Shown: positions 46,346-57,546 of the stretch, one piece after another | How the letters are laid out: the number at the start of each line of letters is the position of its first letter | How positions within the stretch are numbered: position 1 is the stretch's first letter | Assembly: GCA_950295325.1 (NCBI GenBank) | Contig: OX485803.1 | Coordinates: 47,695,554-47,759,553, forward strand | From: Polytrichum commune | Taxonomy: Eukaryota > Streptophyta > Polytrichopsida > Polytrichales > Polytrichaceae | DNA: 64,000 nt | Reading direction: 5' to 3' | Program-made: the position numbers and the translations under genes | Notes under the pieces: model-generated | What the model was told of the DNA's origin: nothing | The model's input: only the letters and a program-made list of their open reading frames with translations | Database searches by the model: none

Positions 46346-47887
46346 AAACCCGCAATGGATTTGGTCACTGGAGCCAACAACCTAAACTAATGTGGTATTA
46401 GGGTAAAGGCAATCCGCACCTGCAACCACCACCAAATCTTATGGTCTGCTGGTCATCAATCCAACCTTACCATAAGGGAATACACACACAAGGGTCTCGT
46501 CGGTCATTATTCCGACCTCACCCCACAATACCTTATCACAAACTAGGACAACACAAAATGGGGCAATGTTGGAAGACTCCAACACAACAGTCCGCCATGG
46601 GAGAAGGTACCATAACAAAATACAAGGAATAATGCAATAACAACACTGGATCCTCTTCCCCAAAACAACACTTAAACAAAAATGGAAAGCGACCGCAACC
46701 AACCGGTACCCGCCTGTGGTTGGTGATCAAAATGAAGAGCCCCTGTTGCTTAAGAAAAGAAATTGCATAAGCAGATCGCTCATCTAGTCTACAACATAAA
46801 ATCTTGTCTTCCCCGAAGTCCCGGGAATTTGTGTTTCTAATCACAATTCACCCTTAACAATGATCTTGTTAAGTTGAATGGTAATTCCAGGTGCTAATTT
46901 GTCCCATCCCTCGGCAGTTCCCTCAACAAAAACAAACCTATCCCAAATTCAATGCTTAAGGAAACTTGTGGAACCTGTGTCCATAAACACAATTCGACCT
47001 CAACATAGGTCGAACGGTGATTCCACATGCCACACCACTCCTTGTGGCAATTCCTTTGCAATCCTTAAACAATCCCCCAAATGAATCCACATTACCTTAA
47101 TATTTCATAAGAAGTTTGGGGTTCATTTTGTATTCTTGATAAATGAAAACAAGAAATTAACCTCTTAGAGAGAACATAAAAATTAGAAGTTGAAAGGAAA
47201 CATAACATAAAATTAAATTAAATTAAATTAATAAAAAATTAGTTTTTAAAAATTAATTAGTACCTTAATTAATTTAAATTTAAATTTAAAAAACAACATA
47301 AAAATTTAAGAAAACTTGTTAATACGTAACCGGTTGGACTTACAAACACCCGGATCTCAACCGGTTACGAAAATGAAAATGTTCCCAATCGCTACCCCCG
47401 TGTCGGGGTTGGGTAATTCGCGCGTCTGCTGCCTCCTGCCCTGCCTTGGCGTCTGCTGCATGCCGCCGCGAGCCGCTGGCCAGGGGCTAGCAACAAAAGC
47501 AGCAGCAGCAGAAGCAGGCTGCGGCTGCTTCCTTTAGGTTTTTTTTTAAATTTAAATTTTTTTTAATGTCACAAAATTTGTGTGTTTGTATCACAAATTC
47601 CTGTACTTAGAATTACAAATCCTCTTCCAAACTTAATGTCACAAATTCAAGCTTGAATGTGAGTAAAACAACATGAAATTCCGTGGAAAATGCAACACCT
47701 TATCACCAGAATTCACATTGAAGTGACATTCACAAGTAAACATTCTTCGTGTTGCTTCGCAAATTCGTTGTGTTCTCACTCCGGAATTTCACAACTTCGT
47801 CACTCCTTGTCTTCATGCCCTCCCTTGCGCGTTACATCTCAAGAATGAAGAAGAAAACATCAAAGATGAAGCATTCTTGCCAAGTGA
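46346..47887 (-). other. 5' leader of the retrotransposon, nothing coding recognised
   Basis: Lies between Gag and the right LTR core. It contains AT-rich runs (47200-47300), a GC-rich patch (47390-47530) and an ACCGGTT-family word near 47329. No primer-binding site could be assigned with confidence. Confidence 0.4.
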
Positions 47888-48223
47888 GAAGAAAGAGAGT
47901 AGAACACTCATAATAGCTCTAAATCTCTCTTCAAATGCACACAATTAGTCAAGTTATCTCTCATTCCACCAAGGGAGAATCCAAGAGTGTAAGTAGAAGG
48001 AGAAAAACTCAATATTTATTACAAAATCATGCAATCTACACCTCACACAAGCTCTCTCCACACACTAACTCACAAGACTTGACTTGGCAAGAATGCCAAG
48101 CCAAGGAGGAGGCTCCTCATTTAAGAGCCTCACTTTCCAAAACTAAGGTTCATTCATCCAACTCTAAATGGATGAAGCCCAACAGATAAGGTGCGGCCGC
48201 CGACGCCGCATACCGTGACAATG
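47888..48223 (-). repeat. Candidate 5' LTR core of the retrotransposon
   Basis: In element orientation it begins TGTCACGGTATGCGGC and matches the core at 37561-37892 over about 330 bp with roughly 18 substitutions by eye, nearly all transitions. The homology ends at the same base (TGTCACGG) in both copies. The 107-bp segments flanking the left core are absent here. Confidence 0.65.
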
Positions 48224-48810
48224 CATCTAGAAGAGATTGGACTATCTGCTCATACTTTGCTAACTATTCTAGGTTCAATAATCAACCTATTTTGGGGGGA
48301 GTATTTTATATGATATTTTTAAACAAAAGATAATCATCAATTTGATAATAAATAAGATGTTGATATGAACTCCAAAAACTACAAGAAAAATGGCTACACC
48401 CTCAATTTTGATTTACCAAGTAATCATCTTACACTACTTAATCGCTCACTTAATATCATAGGAGAAGTGGGCTCAAGGTAGATGTGCCTAATTCATTTAT
48501 TAATCTCTATTGGACACGTATGTTTGAGTGATATGCGGCTATATGTGGCTCCAAGAACGAATACTAAAAAGACATGTGTTTAGAAGAGATTAGACTATGT
48601 GCTCACAAATTGATAACTATTCTAGGCTCACTGTTCAATACAATCTGGAAGATCTATATGACCATTTAATGAACACAAGAATCCTCACTTTAATAATGAC
48701 TAAGATATTCTTGTGAGCTCCAAAAACTATGAGAAAATTGGCTACTGTTTTGATTAGGATTAACTAACCACCTTGTACTAATCACATATCCTCAAAGAAG
48801 TGGGCCAGTT
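48224..48810 (+). repeat. Tandem duplication, unit about 335 bp
   Basis: 'atgcatctagaagagattggactatctgctca..taactattctagg' at 48224 recurs at about 48562 as 'atgtgtttagaagagattagactatgtgctca..taactattctagg'. Later landmarks also recur: 'ctccaaaaacta.gagaaaa.tggctac' and 'gaagtgggc'. The left edge of copy 1 is the edge of the retrotransposon. Confidence 0.7.
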
Positions 48811-48879
48811 GGAAAAAGTAACCATTATTTATTTATTTGAAAAAAAAAAAACCATTCAAGACCCACCCTCCACCTTAGT

Positions 48880-49090
48880 GCACAATCGGTCAAAATCCTA
48901 GTGTTTCGAAGTCGAACCGGTTACAGGATACGATCTTTCAGTTTGTTTCTTCATTAATTTGAGGCAAATTCCATAGATTCTTCTAAAATGACCGGTATTT
49001 TTCCTGGAGTCTTGAACTTCAACCGGTTATTTCTCAGCCTCAACCGGTTCATCTGTAACTAAGGGTAGCGGTCGATTCTCCCCGTTCACA
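48880..49090 (-). repeat. ACCGGTT-rich dispersed repeat, copy in inverse orientation
   Basis: Contains GAACCGGTTACAGG, CTTCAACCGGTTATTTC and CAACCGGTTCATCTG with the linking words 'gaggcaaattccatagattctt' and 'cccgttcac'. Its reverse complement follows the 13430-13800 repeat in order. It sits just upstream of the Kir-like gene. Confidence 0.55.
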
Positions 49091-50133
49091 TGTGGACCAT
49101 CGAACTTTGGAAAAGGAAAATCAAAGTAGAGAAAATGGGGGAAAAACTTCAAATGAAAGTTGCCATTTTTCCTAGGTTTTGTCCTGTGTTGTCTCTCACA
49201 GAGAGGTTTGTGTGGCGATTTCGGGGTTCTGATTGGCGTGTTCTCAGCTTTCTCTCACTTCCTTCTGTCTTTTTGGTGTCTTTTTGTTGTTGGCCATGGC
49301 GACTATGGCGGACTACACCAAGACTCCATAGCGATGGCGATGATTCGCATGCAGCCGGACCTCCAATTTCTTTCGCCACAAAATCCTCCACACACCGTTG
49401 TGCTTCGGGTTGCTACATGTTTGGAAGGAATGATTTCTCAGGTCGCCGTGAGGTTTTTCGGTCGATTGGCACCCATGCATGTGTGCATGCACACATGAAT
49501 GGGTATGGTGGACTCTCCATTTCGGCCTCACGAAAATGAGCACTGGGCCAGAGGTTAAGTCGGTTATGGGTTCTTAGTTTACGGTTTATGCATTTCTTGA
49601 TGTAGAGCTCACGGATTTTTTTTGTTTTATGTTTTTTTGTTTTTCCAGAATTGGGGAGGGCTAAGTAATACATGTTCTTGTCGGCGGAGTCTGTTTGTGC
49701 AATTTCTGAAAAGGAGTTCACATGCCTAGTTTTGCAATTTCGGGTCAATAATATCTGAATTTCGGCAGCTGTAATTTCCTCCGTTTGGGGTGGTTGGGTT
49801 CTGCTTACTCCATGACGTCGATCGTGCTTAAGTGCGGCCATATACACCATCTCACATTGCGAGATTATGGTATTCGAAGAAGACGTTCCATTCAAGAATG
49901 GAAATTACAACATGGTAGACATGACTTGATGGGAGGGACATGGGGGGGTGGTCATGAGCGGATTGCCTTGATTGGATTCAGGTCTCGACGAAGGGAGGGA
50001 TTGTTGCAAACCCCACATCTTCGATTTGGATCGAACAAGCGTATCTTCCATTTTGTGAGCCTAATCCTGCACCCTAATTTGGTTCCGTCATGCTTGACTC
50101 ATGTTGATCACTAATCTTCCAAATTCAATAAGC
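49091..50133 (+). other. Upstream region / probable 5' UTR of the Kir-like gene
   Basis: Open frames such as 49090-49539 show no domain. ATGGCGACTATGG near 49297 opens a frame that closes after 12 codons. It may hold non-coding first exons; no promoter element is assigned. Confidence 0.35.
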
Positions 50134-50685
50134 AGCTGAGAGGTCTGATTTTCCTGGAACATTTACATCCTGATTGGTGATCCATGGCTGTGCTTCGCAG
50201 CGAATTCGTCCAGATTGAATGGCATGCGTGCCCCTATTCTAAGAATGTGCATGCCAAATTGCGACAACCTCACAGTATCACTCATTTAGGATTAGTGGCC
50301 TTGGGCAATCCTGTTTGGAGTTATCAGAAGACTGCACCCTTCTTTTGATTGCCCATGTCAGAATCTGCTTGTCACATATCTTGTCAGCCATTTCTGATGT
50401 GCCTTTTCAATAAGTTGAGGCCTGAATTTTCTGGACCATTTCATCCTGATTGGTGATCCATGTCTCCATTCCTCAGAGAATTTGTCCGGATTGATCTGCA
50501 TGCGTGTCCATAATCAAATTTGCATGCCAAGTTGCGACAACCTCACAGAATGACTCGTTAAGGTTTACCTTTGAGTTTGTCAAATCCCATAGGAGTTGTC
50601 AGAAGACTGCCCACTTGTTTGGATTGCTTATGTCAGAATTCACTTATCGCGTGTTTTCAGCCATTTCTGATGTGCCGTTAATGCT
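50134..50685 (+). repeat. Tandem duplication, unit about 275 bp, at the 5' end of the Kir-like gene
   Basis: Copy 1 (about 50138-50412) and copy 2 (about 50413-50685) share 'catcctgattggtgatccatg', 'cgtccagattga', 'gcatgccaa.ttgcgacaacctcacag', 'gttatcagaagactgc' and 'cagccatttctgatgtgcc'. The spacing is 276 nt at the start and 273 nt at the end. The chosen start codons at 50630 and 50681 lie in copy 2. Confidence 0.8.
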
Positions 50686-53600
50686 GATATGCCAGGACAC
50701 TGCTGTAAGTAGTTCATCATATGTAAGAAGCTATGCCATCGGAGGTGTTGATAACAAGAGATTGCAGAAAGATCAAGGATCTTCTTTGCCATGTGATGAG
50801 GCGGACGAAAGCAATCTTAATGGGACCTCGGAGACATCAAACTCAAAATCAATCCACTGTGTCCAGGGAGAATCAGAACTCAGGGAAGCAAGGGAATGTA
50901 GTGAAGAAGGAAGCTCAAGAACAGAGGGCAATCTACAGGGAGAGGCTGATGACCCTATTAGAATAGCTACATCTAAGGAGGAGGAAAGCAAAAGCACCTT
51001 TGGAACTGAAGACGGCATCAGGACAGAAAGGAAGAGGATGGGGCGCCCTAGGAAGAAGAAGAAGAAAGCTCACTATGCAGGGATTGCAACTTATGACGAA
51101 TCTTCAAACAGTATACGACTGAAAGAGGAGAGTGCTATTGAAGTAGGGAAAAAGTCTTCACCAGGTGCTACTCAGAACCTCCAAACGGAACTGCAGCCTC
51201 AGTGTGATTCGGTAGGAAAAGATCCACTTGGAAAAAGCAATTCCAAGAAGGAAGAACCAAGATTAGGGTTTAAGGGAACATTGAAGGATTTACCCCTCAA
51301 TAAGGCCATCTCGGTGAGTGCGATGAGTGCAGAGCAAGAGGTGAATCTCAAGAAAAAGCCAACAAGAGAGTCTCTAAGTGCCAAGGAACATACACATTTG
51401 CCAAGTTTGCAAGGGTTTAAGGAAAAGTACAGTAATGAGGAGACAGCGATGAAGAAAGATGATGAGAAGGGCACTGTTTTCTTCGAACAGAAACCTGATG
51501 ATGGTGCCAGAAATTCACAGAAGATAAGTAAGGGTGTTCCAGAACTTGTGAGACCTAGAGAAAGAAATGATAGAGGTTCTGTGCATAGTTTAAAGGCTGC
51601 TAAAACCTCAAAGAAAGACAAACAGCTTGATTCAGAGCATCTAAGTGGGGAGTCCTGTGTTGAGACTGATGCAGAGGTTGTCAAAGTTCTCACCCCTGAT
51701 TCAACACAGCTTCTTCATTTGGTATCTCAAAAGGTTGGGGCTGATTCAGAAGCCTCTGATATGAAACGACTTACTGGTCCTGCTTCTCTTCCCTGGGAAA
51801 CAAATCAAGAACATGCCCTACACTTCAATTACCTGGAGGCAGAACAACAATCTACTTTGGACATGTCTACAACAAGCTTTGAGTCCAAATCTGAAGCACC
51901 TTTTGGCAAGGTGAGAAACATCGTTGCTGAAAACAACAGAACTGATGGTAATGGTCCTGGTGGTACAGTGGGCACTGTGCATCTGAACAGCTGTATTATG
52001 GAAGCTACCACACAAAATGCAGATGGTATGCAATATAATAAAGCATATGTCTCAATTACGTAAAGTTTCATGATCAGAGAAATGAGCACCTAACTAAACG
52101 TGCTAGAAAGTCAGGTATCCTTGACCTCAGTACTGTGTTCAATTCGGTGGTCATACCCTTACATATGTTAATATCAGAACATAGAAGTGCAGATTAAAAT
52201 TAGAACTTTATGTTGCGAACTAAGGGACATTTATGCACGCATTTCAGGTGGACTACTATTTTGGAGTAAGCCAGAAAGCCTTTCATGCCAACGATAGATG
52301 ATAAGTGTATATATCCAAACACAAGAAATTTAATGTTCTTCTAGTCAGCATTTGACCTTTTTATGTAACTTTTTGAACATCTAACGTATCTAAGAATCAG
52401 CAGAAATACCGCTGTGAGCTAGTAAAGAGTAGTGGGAGTCTTTCTTGAGACCTCCAGATTTTGGTTTCTGCAAGTGAAGAGAATTGTTGGTTCTCATAGT
52501 TCACCTAACAAACTATGTAGAAAAATCAAAGATATACCACATGCTTTTGCGAAAGTCAACCTCCAACCTGTCTCAGCAGTGATGTTACAGGCTTTTGTAG
52601 CAGTCAAAGAGCAAGCAAAGGAGATGACTTTGGAGGTTCTTTCAAATACCGTTATTGAGCAAGTTGGCCAAGTTGCTCAAGAGGTTGACAAATGCCATTA
52701 TGAATATTATTACAGACACGGACGTACTTTCATTGCCCATGTTCTAAAGCTAGAGTGCACATGCCTAGTCTTGCACAGGAGAGTGGATTTTCTGCATCAT
52801 TTCTCTGTCTTATTCAGATGTATCATTTTTGTCTCCCAACACTTAACAGAGTTGCTGGTGCCTGTACAGACCACGCAAAGCATCAAAACGAAACTGGTAG
52901 AGCCAGTTCTTGAGGTTCTTCCAGAGACTGTGATTGAGCAAGTCAGCCAAGCTGTCAATCAGGTAGGTCACCAGAAACCTCTTAACTCGCTGATCAGATT
53001 CCACAACATCCTCTCTCATTCTGTAACTATAATTTTGTGTATCATGCAAGTTTAAAGAACCTAATTTCTAACTTTAGCTTAAGTAGACTTCAGAATCAAT
53101 CAAAAGAAAAGCAGTGGAACGATTTTGGAGGTTGTCATTGAGAAAGTTGGCAATATTGTGCAGCAGTTGCTTCTCTTCTTTTAGAGATGTTTCGTGGTTT
53201 ATTGAGCACTGCACCAATTTTCTGATAAGTGACTGAGCACCTGTTAATGTTTCTCTTCTTTTTATGCGTTAAGCTGAAAATTTACTATTGGATGAACAGG
53301 TAGAGCAGGTCAAGGTGAATGCTTCTATAGCAACGGAAGTAGTGACATCAACTGCTGGCCAAGTGGCCGAATCTATGACAACAACTGCCAATCAAGTTAA
53401 AAAATCCATTAGCGAAAAAGCAGCTCAAGTATCTACCACATTGACTGACATATTACTGGAAGGGTTCGACACTGAAGATGAATTTGAGGCTTTCAAAACC
53501 TCTGAACTTGCGGAGTTTCGGGGTGTGCAAGGCTTGGAAAATTTTGAGGTCTTGCAAGAAGACACAGGGATACTTGTCAACCTACAGGATTTTTATTTCT

Positions 53601-55781
53601 ACATGCTCAAGAAGCCATTCCCTGAGTTTGCTGCTGGGATGTTTGCTGCACCAATTGCACTCAGTGTGATGTTCACTGTCCTCTATATGCCTCAATTCCA
53701 AGGACTTGCATTGGATGAAACAGCACGGAGCTTTGTAAATTCAGTTAATGGTATGATGGTGTTTCCTTCTTCTTTCATCAATGACTGACTACTTAGCATC
53801 CATCAACACTTGTTAGTCTTGAGAAATTAATCTCATGGTTGTCTAGAAGAAGCTAGGTGACTCTAGTGAATTTGAAAGCTTCTCCTTCCAGTTTCAACCT
53901 CTTGGTACCTGATCTTCTGATTCTCCAGGTGTGGAGGTTGTTCGCGAAGGTGCTATTGGCCTAAAGCTTAGTTGGACCACTTTATTTGAGGTCTTCATGT
54001 TCAGCCTTTCTCTCTCAACAGGCTTGCAACCGGAGCTAGCCCCTCTTTCACCCTACACATTGGTGGTTGCAAACTTGAATGCACTACTTGCACAACTTCT
54101 TTTTGCTTTCTTAAGTGCAGCAGGTACGGAATATTTTTAAACAATCTCTTTTATATCATAGAAAAATCCTTAATGCACGATGTACTCTTACCTTTTCTTG
54201 CACCAGCAAGAGCATGCAAAGATTTAATTTGACTTCTTATTAAAAACCATGTGGATGATGATGATGTGTTTGTTCCCTTGAAAGCCTCCTCTGTTGGCTA
54301 AGTTCCTGCGGCCTGCAAGGTTATTGCTGGGGATTGGTAGCTGGTTATGTGAATTCAATTTGTCATTGGTGGCTGAATTGTGTGTCAGAGTCTTTAACCA
54401 TTCCACGTTTTTCCTTACTGCAACAAACAAAGATGTTTGCTCTACCAACATGAGGATCTCACTTTTGAAATGCTGTGCCAGTGTTTGCAAGGTTATCACA
54501 ACCCTCACAACCAGTGAAATGTTCTGAAGTGGCGCTTATATGCTCCAACAACAAGCAAAGGCGACAAGCAGGCCAGACTGTGAGCAAGTATGGTCTCCAA
54601 GACTTCCTGGGTTTTCTATCATCATGATTACTGCTATGCACTCCAGTTACAGAATCAAATTCAAGAACAATTTTCTTTCTGGTGTAAAGAAGAGGATGCT
54701 GTTACCAACACTAGATGCAATGCAAGAGAGGATCGAAAAATTGCAATTATAGAGTTTTAGACATAACCTTTGGCAATGTATGGTTGTGAATGCAGGGCAC
54801 TGATGATCAGATGCATTCTAACAGGACCTCAGCCCTGTGAGCTGGTGGATGTGAAGGTGGATTTGATGTACAACTTCAACTCGGTCACAGGTAGTGGTGC
54901 CTGTTTTCGTGGTGCCCAATCACTGAAGCTGGTAAAGACCTACACAGCCTTTCCTCCTGCACCCTGCTTTGAAGTACAGTACAAACTTGTCAAATATTTG
55001 TGCCTGAACAACTGTGTTCTTGTTGATTCCAATTGTAAAAACCAAAGAATTCCTTGAAGCTAATCTTGACACTTTACTCTTGAGAGTGATTTGTTAAAGC
55101 AACGTAGTATACAAGTTTCTCATTGAGATCCACATGATGTTTGTAGCAAAAGAAATTGGGTGTATTCTATGCGGGCATATTTAGAATAGTAATTCAGAAA
55201 CGATCAGTGGGAATTGAGGGTGAAGGGTTGCTGCAATACTTGGAAAGAAATGTTGTCTACATCATGGGTTGTCAGTTTCTTTTTGGGGGGAACTTGTAGA
55301 TCAGGAATACACAAAGGCTAACTGTTTGAAGTTCTGTGTATGTCTTGCTCTCTCTCTCTATAATGAGCAGGTGCGGCCGCAGATAGCATTTCTAAACCAC
55401 GGGATGCTTGTTCGCCACATTATTGATGAGAAGAGCCCTCTGCATTGTCAATCGCCCAAGTCTTTGCATAGAGATGACACAATTTTCATACTTAGTGTGG
55501 TGAGCTTTCCTACCTGCCATTACAAGCTATGGCAATCATCAAGAAACTTTTTTTGACATGGTAATGACAAGCTCTTGTTTGATGTCCTAAGATCTGATTG
55601 GGTTATTATGCAGACTGGGACAGAAAGGTCATCAATGCAGGCAGTCTTCCATGTACAATACTATTCTGTGTATGATGGACAGGTAGTATGGGATGCTGAG
55701 TTTGAAGATATGATTCTCATCAACCAGAAAAACCAGCGTATTCTAGATCCTTCAAGGCTAAGCTCGTGGAGATCTGTATAG
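50681..55781 (+). CDS. Kir/KirBac-type inward-rectifier K+ channel-like protein, 9 exons, about 880 aa
   Basis: Exons with GT..AG borders and compatible phases: 50681-51910, 52591-52683, 52870-52962, 53300-53750, 53929-54123, 54482-54587, 54796-54973, 55371-55499, 55614-55781 (TAG). Residues 1-410 are polar with an AT-hook-like GRPRKKKKK. Two 31-codon exons repeat LEVL..TVIEQV. Exon 4 has a slide-helix/TM1 block (NLQDFYFYMLKKPFPEF, AAPIALSVMFTVLY). Exon 5 has the pore loop and TM2 (FMFSLSLSTGLQPEL..LLAQLLFAFLSAA), and exon 6 continues VFARLSQP as in KirBac VFARFxRP. Exons 7-9 match the Kir cytoplasmic beta domain (ALMIRC, LKLVKTY, MLVRHIIDEKSPL, ERSSMQAV, WDAEFEDMI). The filter is STGLQ where TxGYG is expected, so K+ selectivity is doubtful. 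The start could also be the ATG at 50630. An alternative last exon may lie at 56095-56157. Confidence 0.78.
53074..53166 (+). pseudogene. Relic third copy of the 31-codon exon, in an intron
   Basis: The sequence ILEVVIEKVGNIVQQ (ending CAGCAG at 53166) aligns with LEVLSNTVIEQVGQVAQE and LEVLPETVIEQVSQAVNQ of the two preceding 93-nt exons. A 93-nt window ending there would start just before a TTTAG acceptor, but contains an in-frame TAG and is followed by TTGCTT rather than a GT donor. It looks like a dead duplicate. Confidence 0.55.
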
Positions 55782-57546
55782 CTGGAGTAATTCAGCATGA
55801 AAAATTGCATCCTCCCATAAATGTGGGCAAAAAGGGGCAGGATGACAGGATCAAAAATATTTACTGGCATGCAGTGGCCCTTAGGGGTCATTGTCAGCAC
55901 ATATTCTTCTGTAACACAAATTAACTTACAAATACATGCAATTTTGCCGTGAATGTATATTCTGTGATGACCTCATGCATGTTGTAACGAATAGACAAAT
56001 CATGCTCAAAGTAAATAATAGACCTTTACATACCTGAAAAGAGCTTGTTAATCACACACATCTCAGTGTGATGTCATGACATACTTGTGCCAGATTCCTG
56101 AGCTGAGGGACATGATTGTAGAGAAGTTTTACAGGAACATGTGCTTTGATTCAATGTGAACAAAATGGAATAAAGATATACTCCAATTCATTTTTGAATG
56201 GATGACCATCTTTTAGTACTGGTAGGAATTCATTTGCATGCAGGAAGAGATGGAATTTCCAAGGCCTAAATACAGACATTGCTTTGTTTGCATAGGAAGC
56301 TGTTTATCACATGGATAAAATACCTACTTATTTATGAAAAGCCGAATCCTTGCAATCAGCTATAGGCCTCAAAACAAAAAAAAATCCCTAGTAGTGTGCA
56401 AATGCAAGTAACTCATGAGTGGTTTAAGTCATGGGGCCATTATGAATGTGTCACCTTGGTATTCAAAGATGTGAGGCCCTGTCTACAAGGGTTGCAATTA
56501 CTTGAGTGTCCTCCGTGCAAGCTGTGTTCGCCGCACACAACACACAAATCCTATGTACAGGAGAAGCACAACTTTAGAGTTATGCTCAAAATAGACTTTT
56601 AGTTAGGAGTTGGTTGTCTTGCATACAACACCTCCAATGTTCGTTTTAGCACCTCAATTAACCAAAATAGGTTACTCTTCATTCAAATTCAAACACTACC
56701 TCCAAGCATGCCCCAAGAATGGAAAGAAATTTTGATATTATATGCAAAACAACCAATGGAAATTCATAGGGGACCAACTACTAACAAAAAGTCCCTTTGA
56801 GTTTGAAAGGATTCAAAGAGAGTTCCTTTCTCTCATGAGATCACAATCATTAATTGGAAGAACAATTATACAATAGGAGGCACTTGATTCCACCTTGGAT
56901 GATAGGATTGTGACAAATTGATAGCAGACAGCATTTTAGTGTTGATTGTAATCTGTAAATAATATATACAGAGAAAAATGGTAGATTTGTTCCCTACAGA
57001 TAAAGCTTATCACTTGGCAAACTCAGCTGAAACAGATTTCATTCCTGTGTGCAGTCTACATTCACAGTGGCTGCCATGCATTGAGAGACAGTACTTGAAA
57101 CCTCAACCATTTTCTGCTACATTCTATATACACATGTCAGCTGTTTGGCACAGAAGACCTTTTCAGGGCTTCTTACCCACCAATCAAACGCCCGATTATG
57201 TGACATGCCTTGTTTTTCCAAGCAAGTGCATCAAGGTTCATAGCAGTTTGAGCAAACTTCTTGCAACCTAGTGATGAGCATGAAGAACAGATTGATGAAC
57301 TTAATCCAAAATTTTGAAAATGGTTTTCCATTCACTAATGCATACATTTAGCTGCAACTCTTTTGAGTAGCACAGATAGAGGAAGACCTAAACCAGAATC
57401 GAATCTAGTACTTACCAACTAAAATATTATCTACTTGAAGTTCAAAGCCCAGGTTTGAGAACAGAAGCCAAGCTATCACGTTGGTGCAATCTGGTTTGAT
57501 GCATAACACCAAAATTTATCAAAACAGGTTCTACTTAATGTATGGA
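55782..57546. other. Intergenic between convergent genes
   Basis: Lies between the Kir-like gene (plus) and the ZSWIM7 gene (minus). A plus-strand frame after a TTGTGCCAG acceptor near 56093 reads IPELRDMIVEKFYRNMCFDS before a stop and could be an alternative last exon of the Kir-like gene (donor GTATAG at 55776). Nothing else is recognised. Confidence 0.35.

Larger units (their letters stand above)
37999..48223 (-). mobile_element. Decayed Ty3/gypsy-type retrotransposon carrying a C5 DNA methyltransferase and a PHD finger
   Basis: Minus-strand internal region from the polypurine tract (38000-38010) to an LTR-like core at 47888-48223. Domain order is Gag, CCHC knuckle, aspartic protease (DSG), cytosine-5 DNA methyltransferase, RT, RNase H, integrase (HHCC plus partial DDE), and a C-terminal PHD finger ending at 38284. 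RT-RH-IN order is that of Ty3/gypsy. The coding region is broken by in-frame stops near 46073, 42213, 41322, 40530, 40460, 39635 and 38392, by frameshifts between Gag and protease and between RT and RH, by an integrase deletion near 39110, and by a nested solo LTR (43055-43991). Both ends carry related LTR cores, but no matching 5-bp target duplication was found, so the outer borders are provisional. Confidence 0.8.

Noticed and set aside
49090-49539. 149-codon plus-strand open frame upstream of the Kir-like gene
   Set aside because: It is rich in Trp/Phe/Ser without domain pattern and overlaps equally long frames on both strands. More likely 5' UTR or promoter.
51199-51693. 164-codon minus-strand ORF
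   Set aside because: Shadow of the large first exon of the Kir-like gene; Leu/Ser-rich composition is the complement of Lys/Glu-rich coding.
54540-54752. Direct splice from GTGAGC at 54580 to the next Kir exon
   Set aside because: That donor leaves phase 0, while the next exon needs phase 2. The GTATGG donor after 54587 restores the frame, so I used it.
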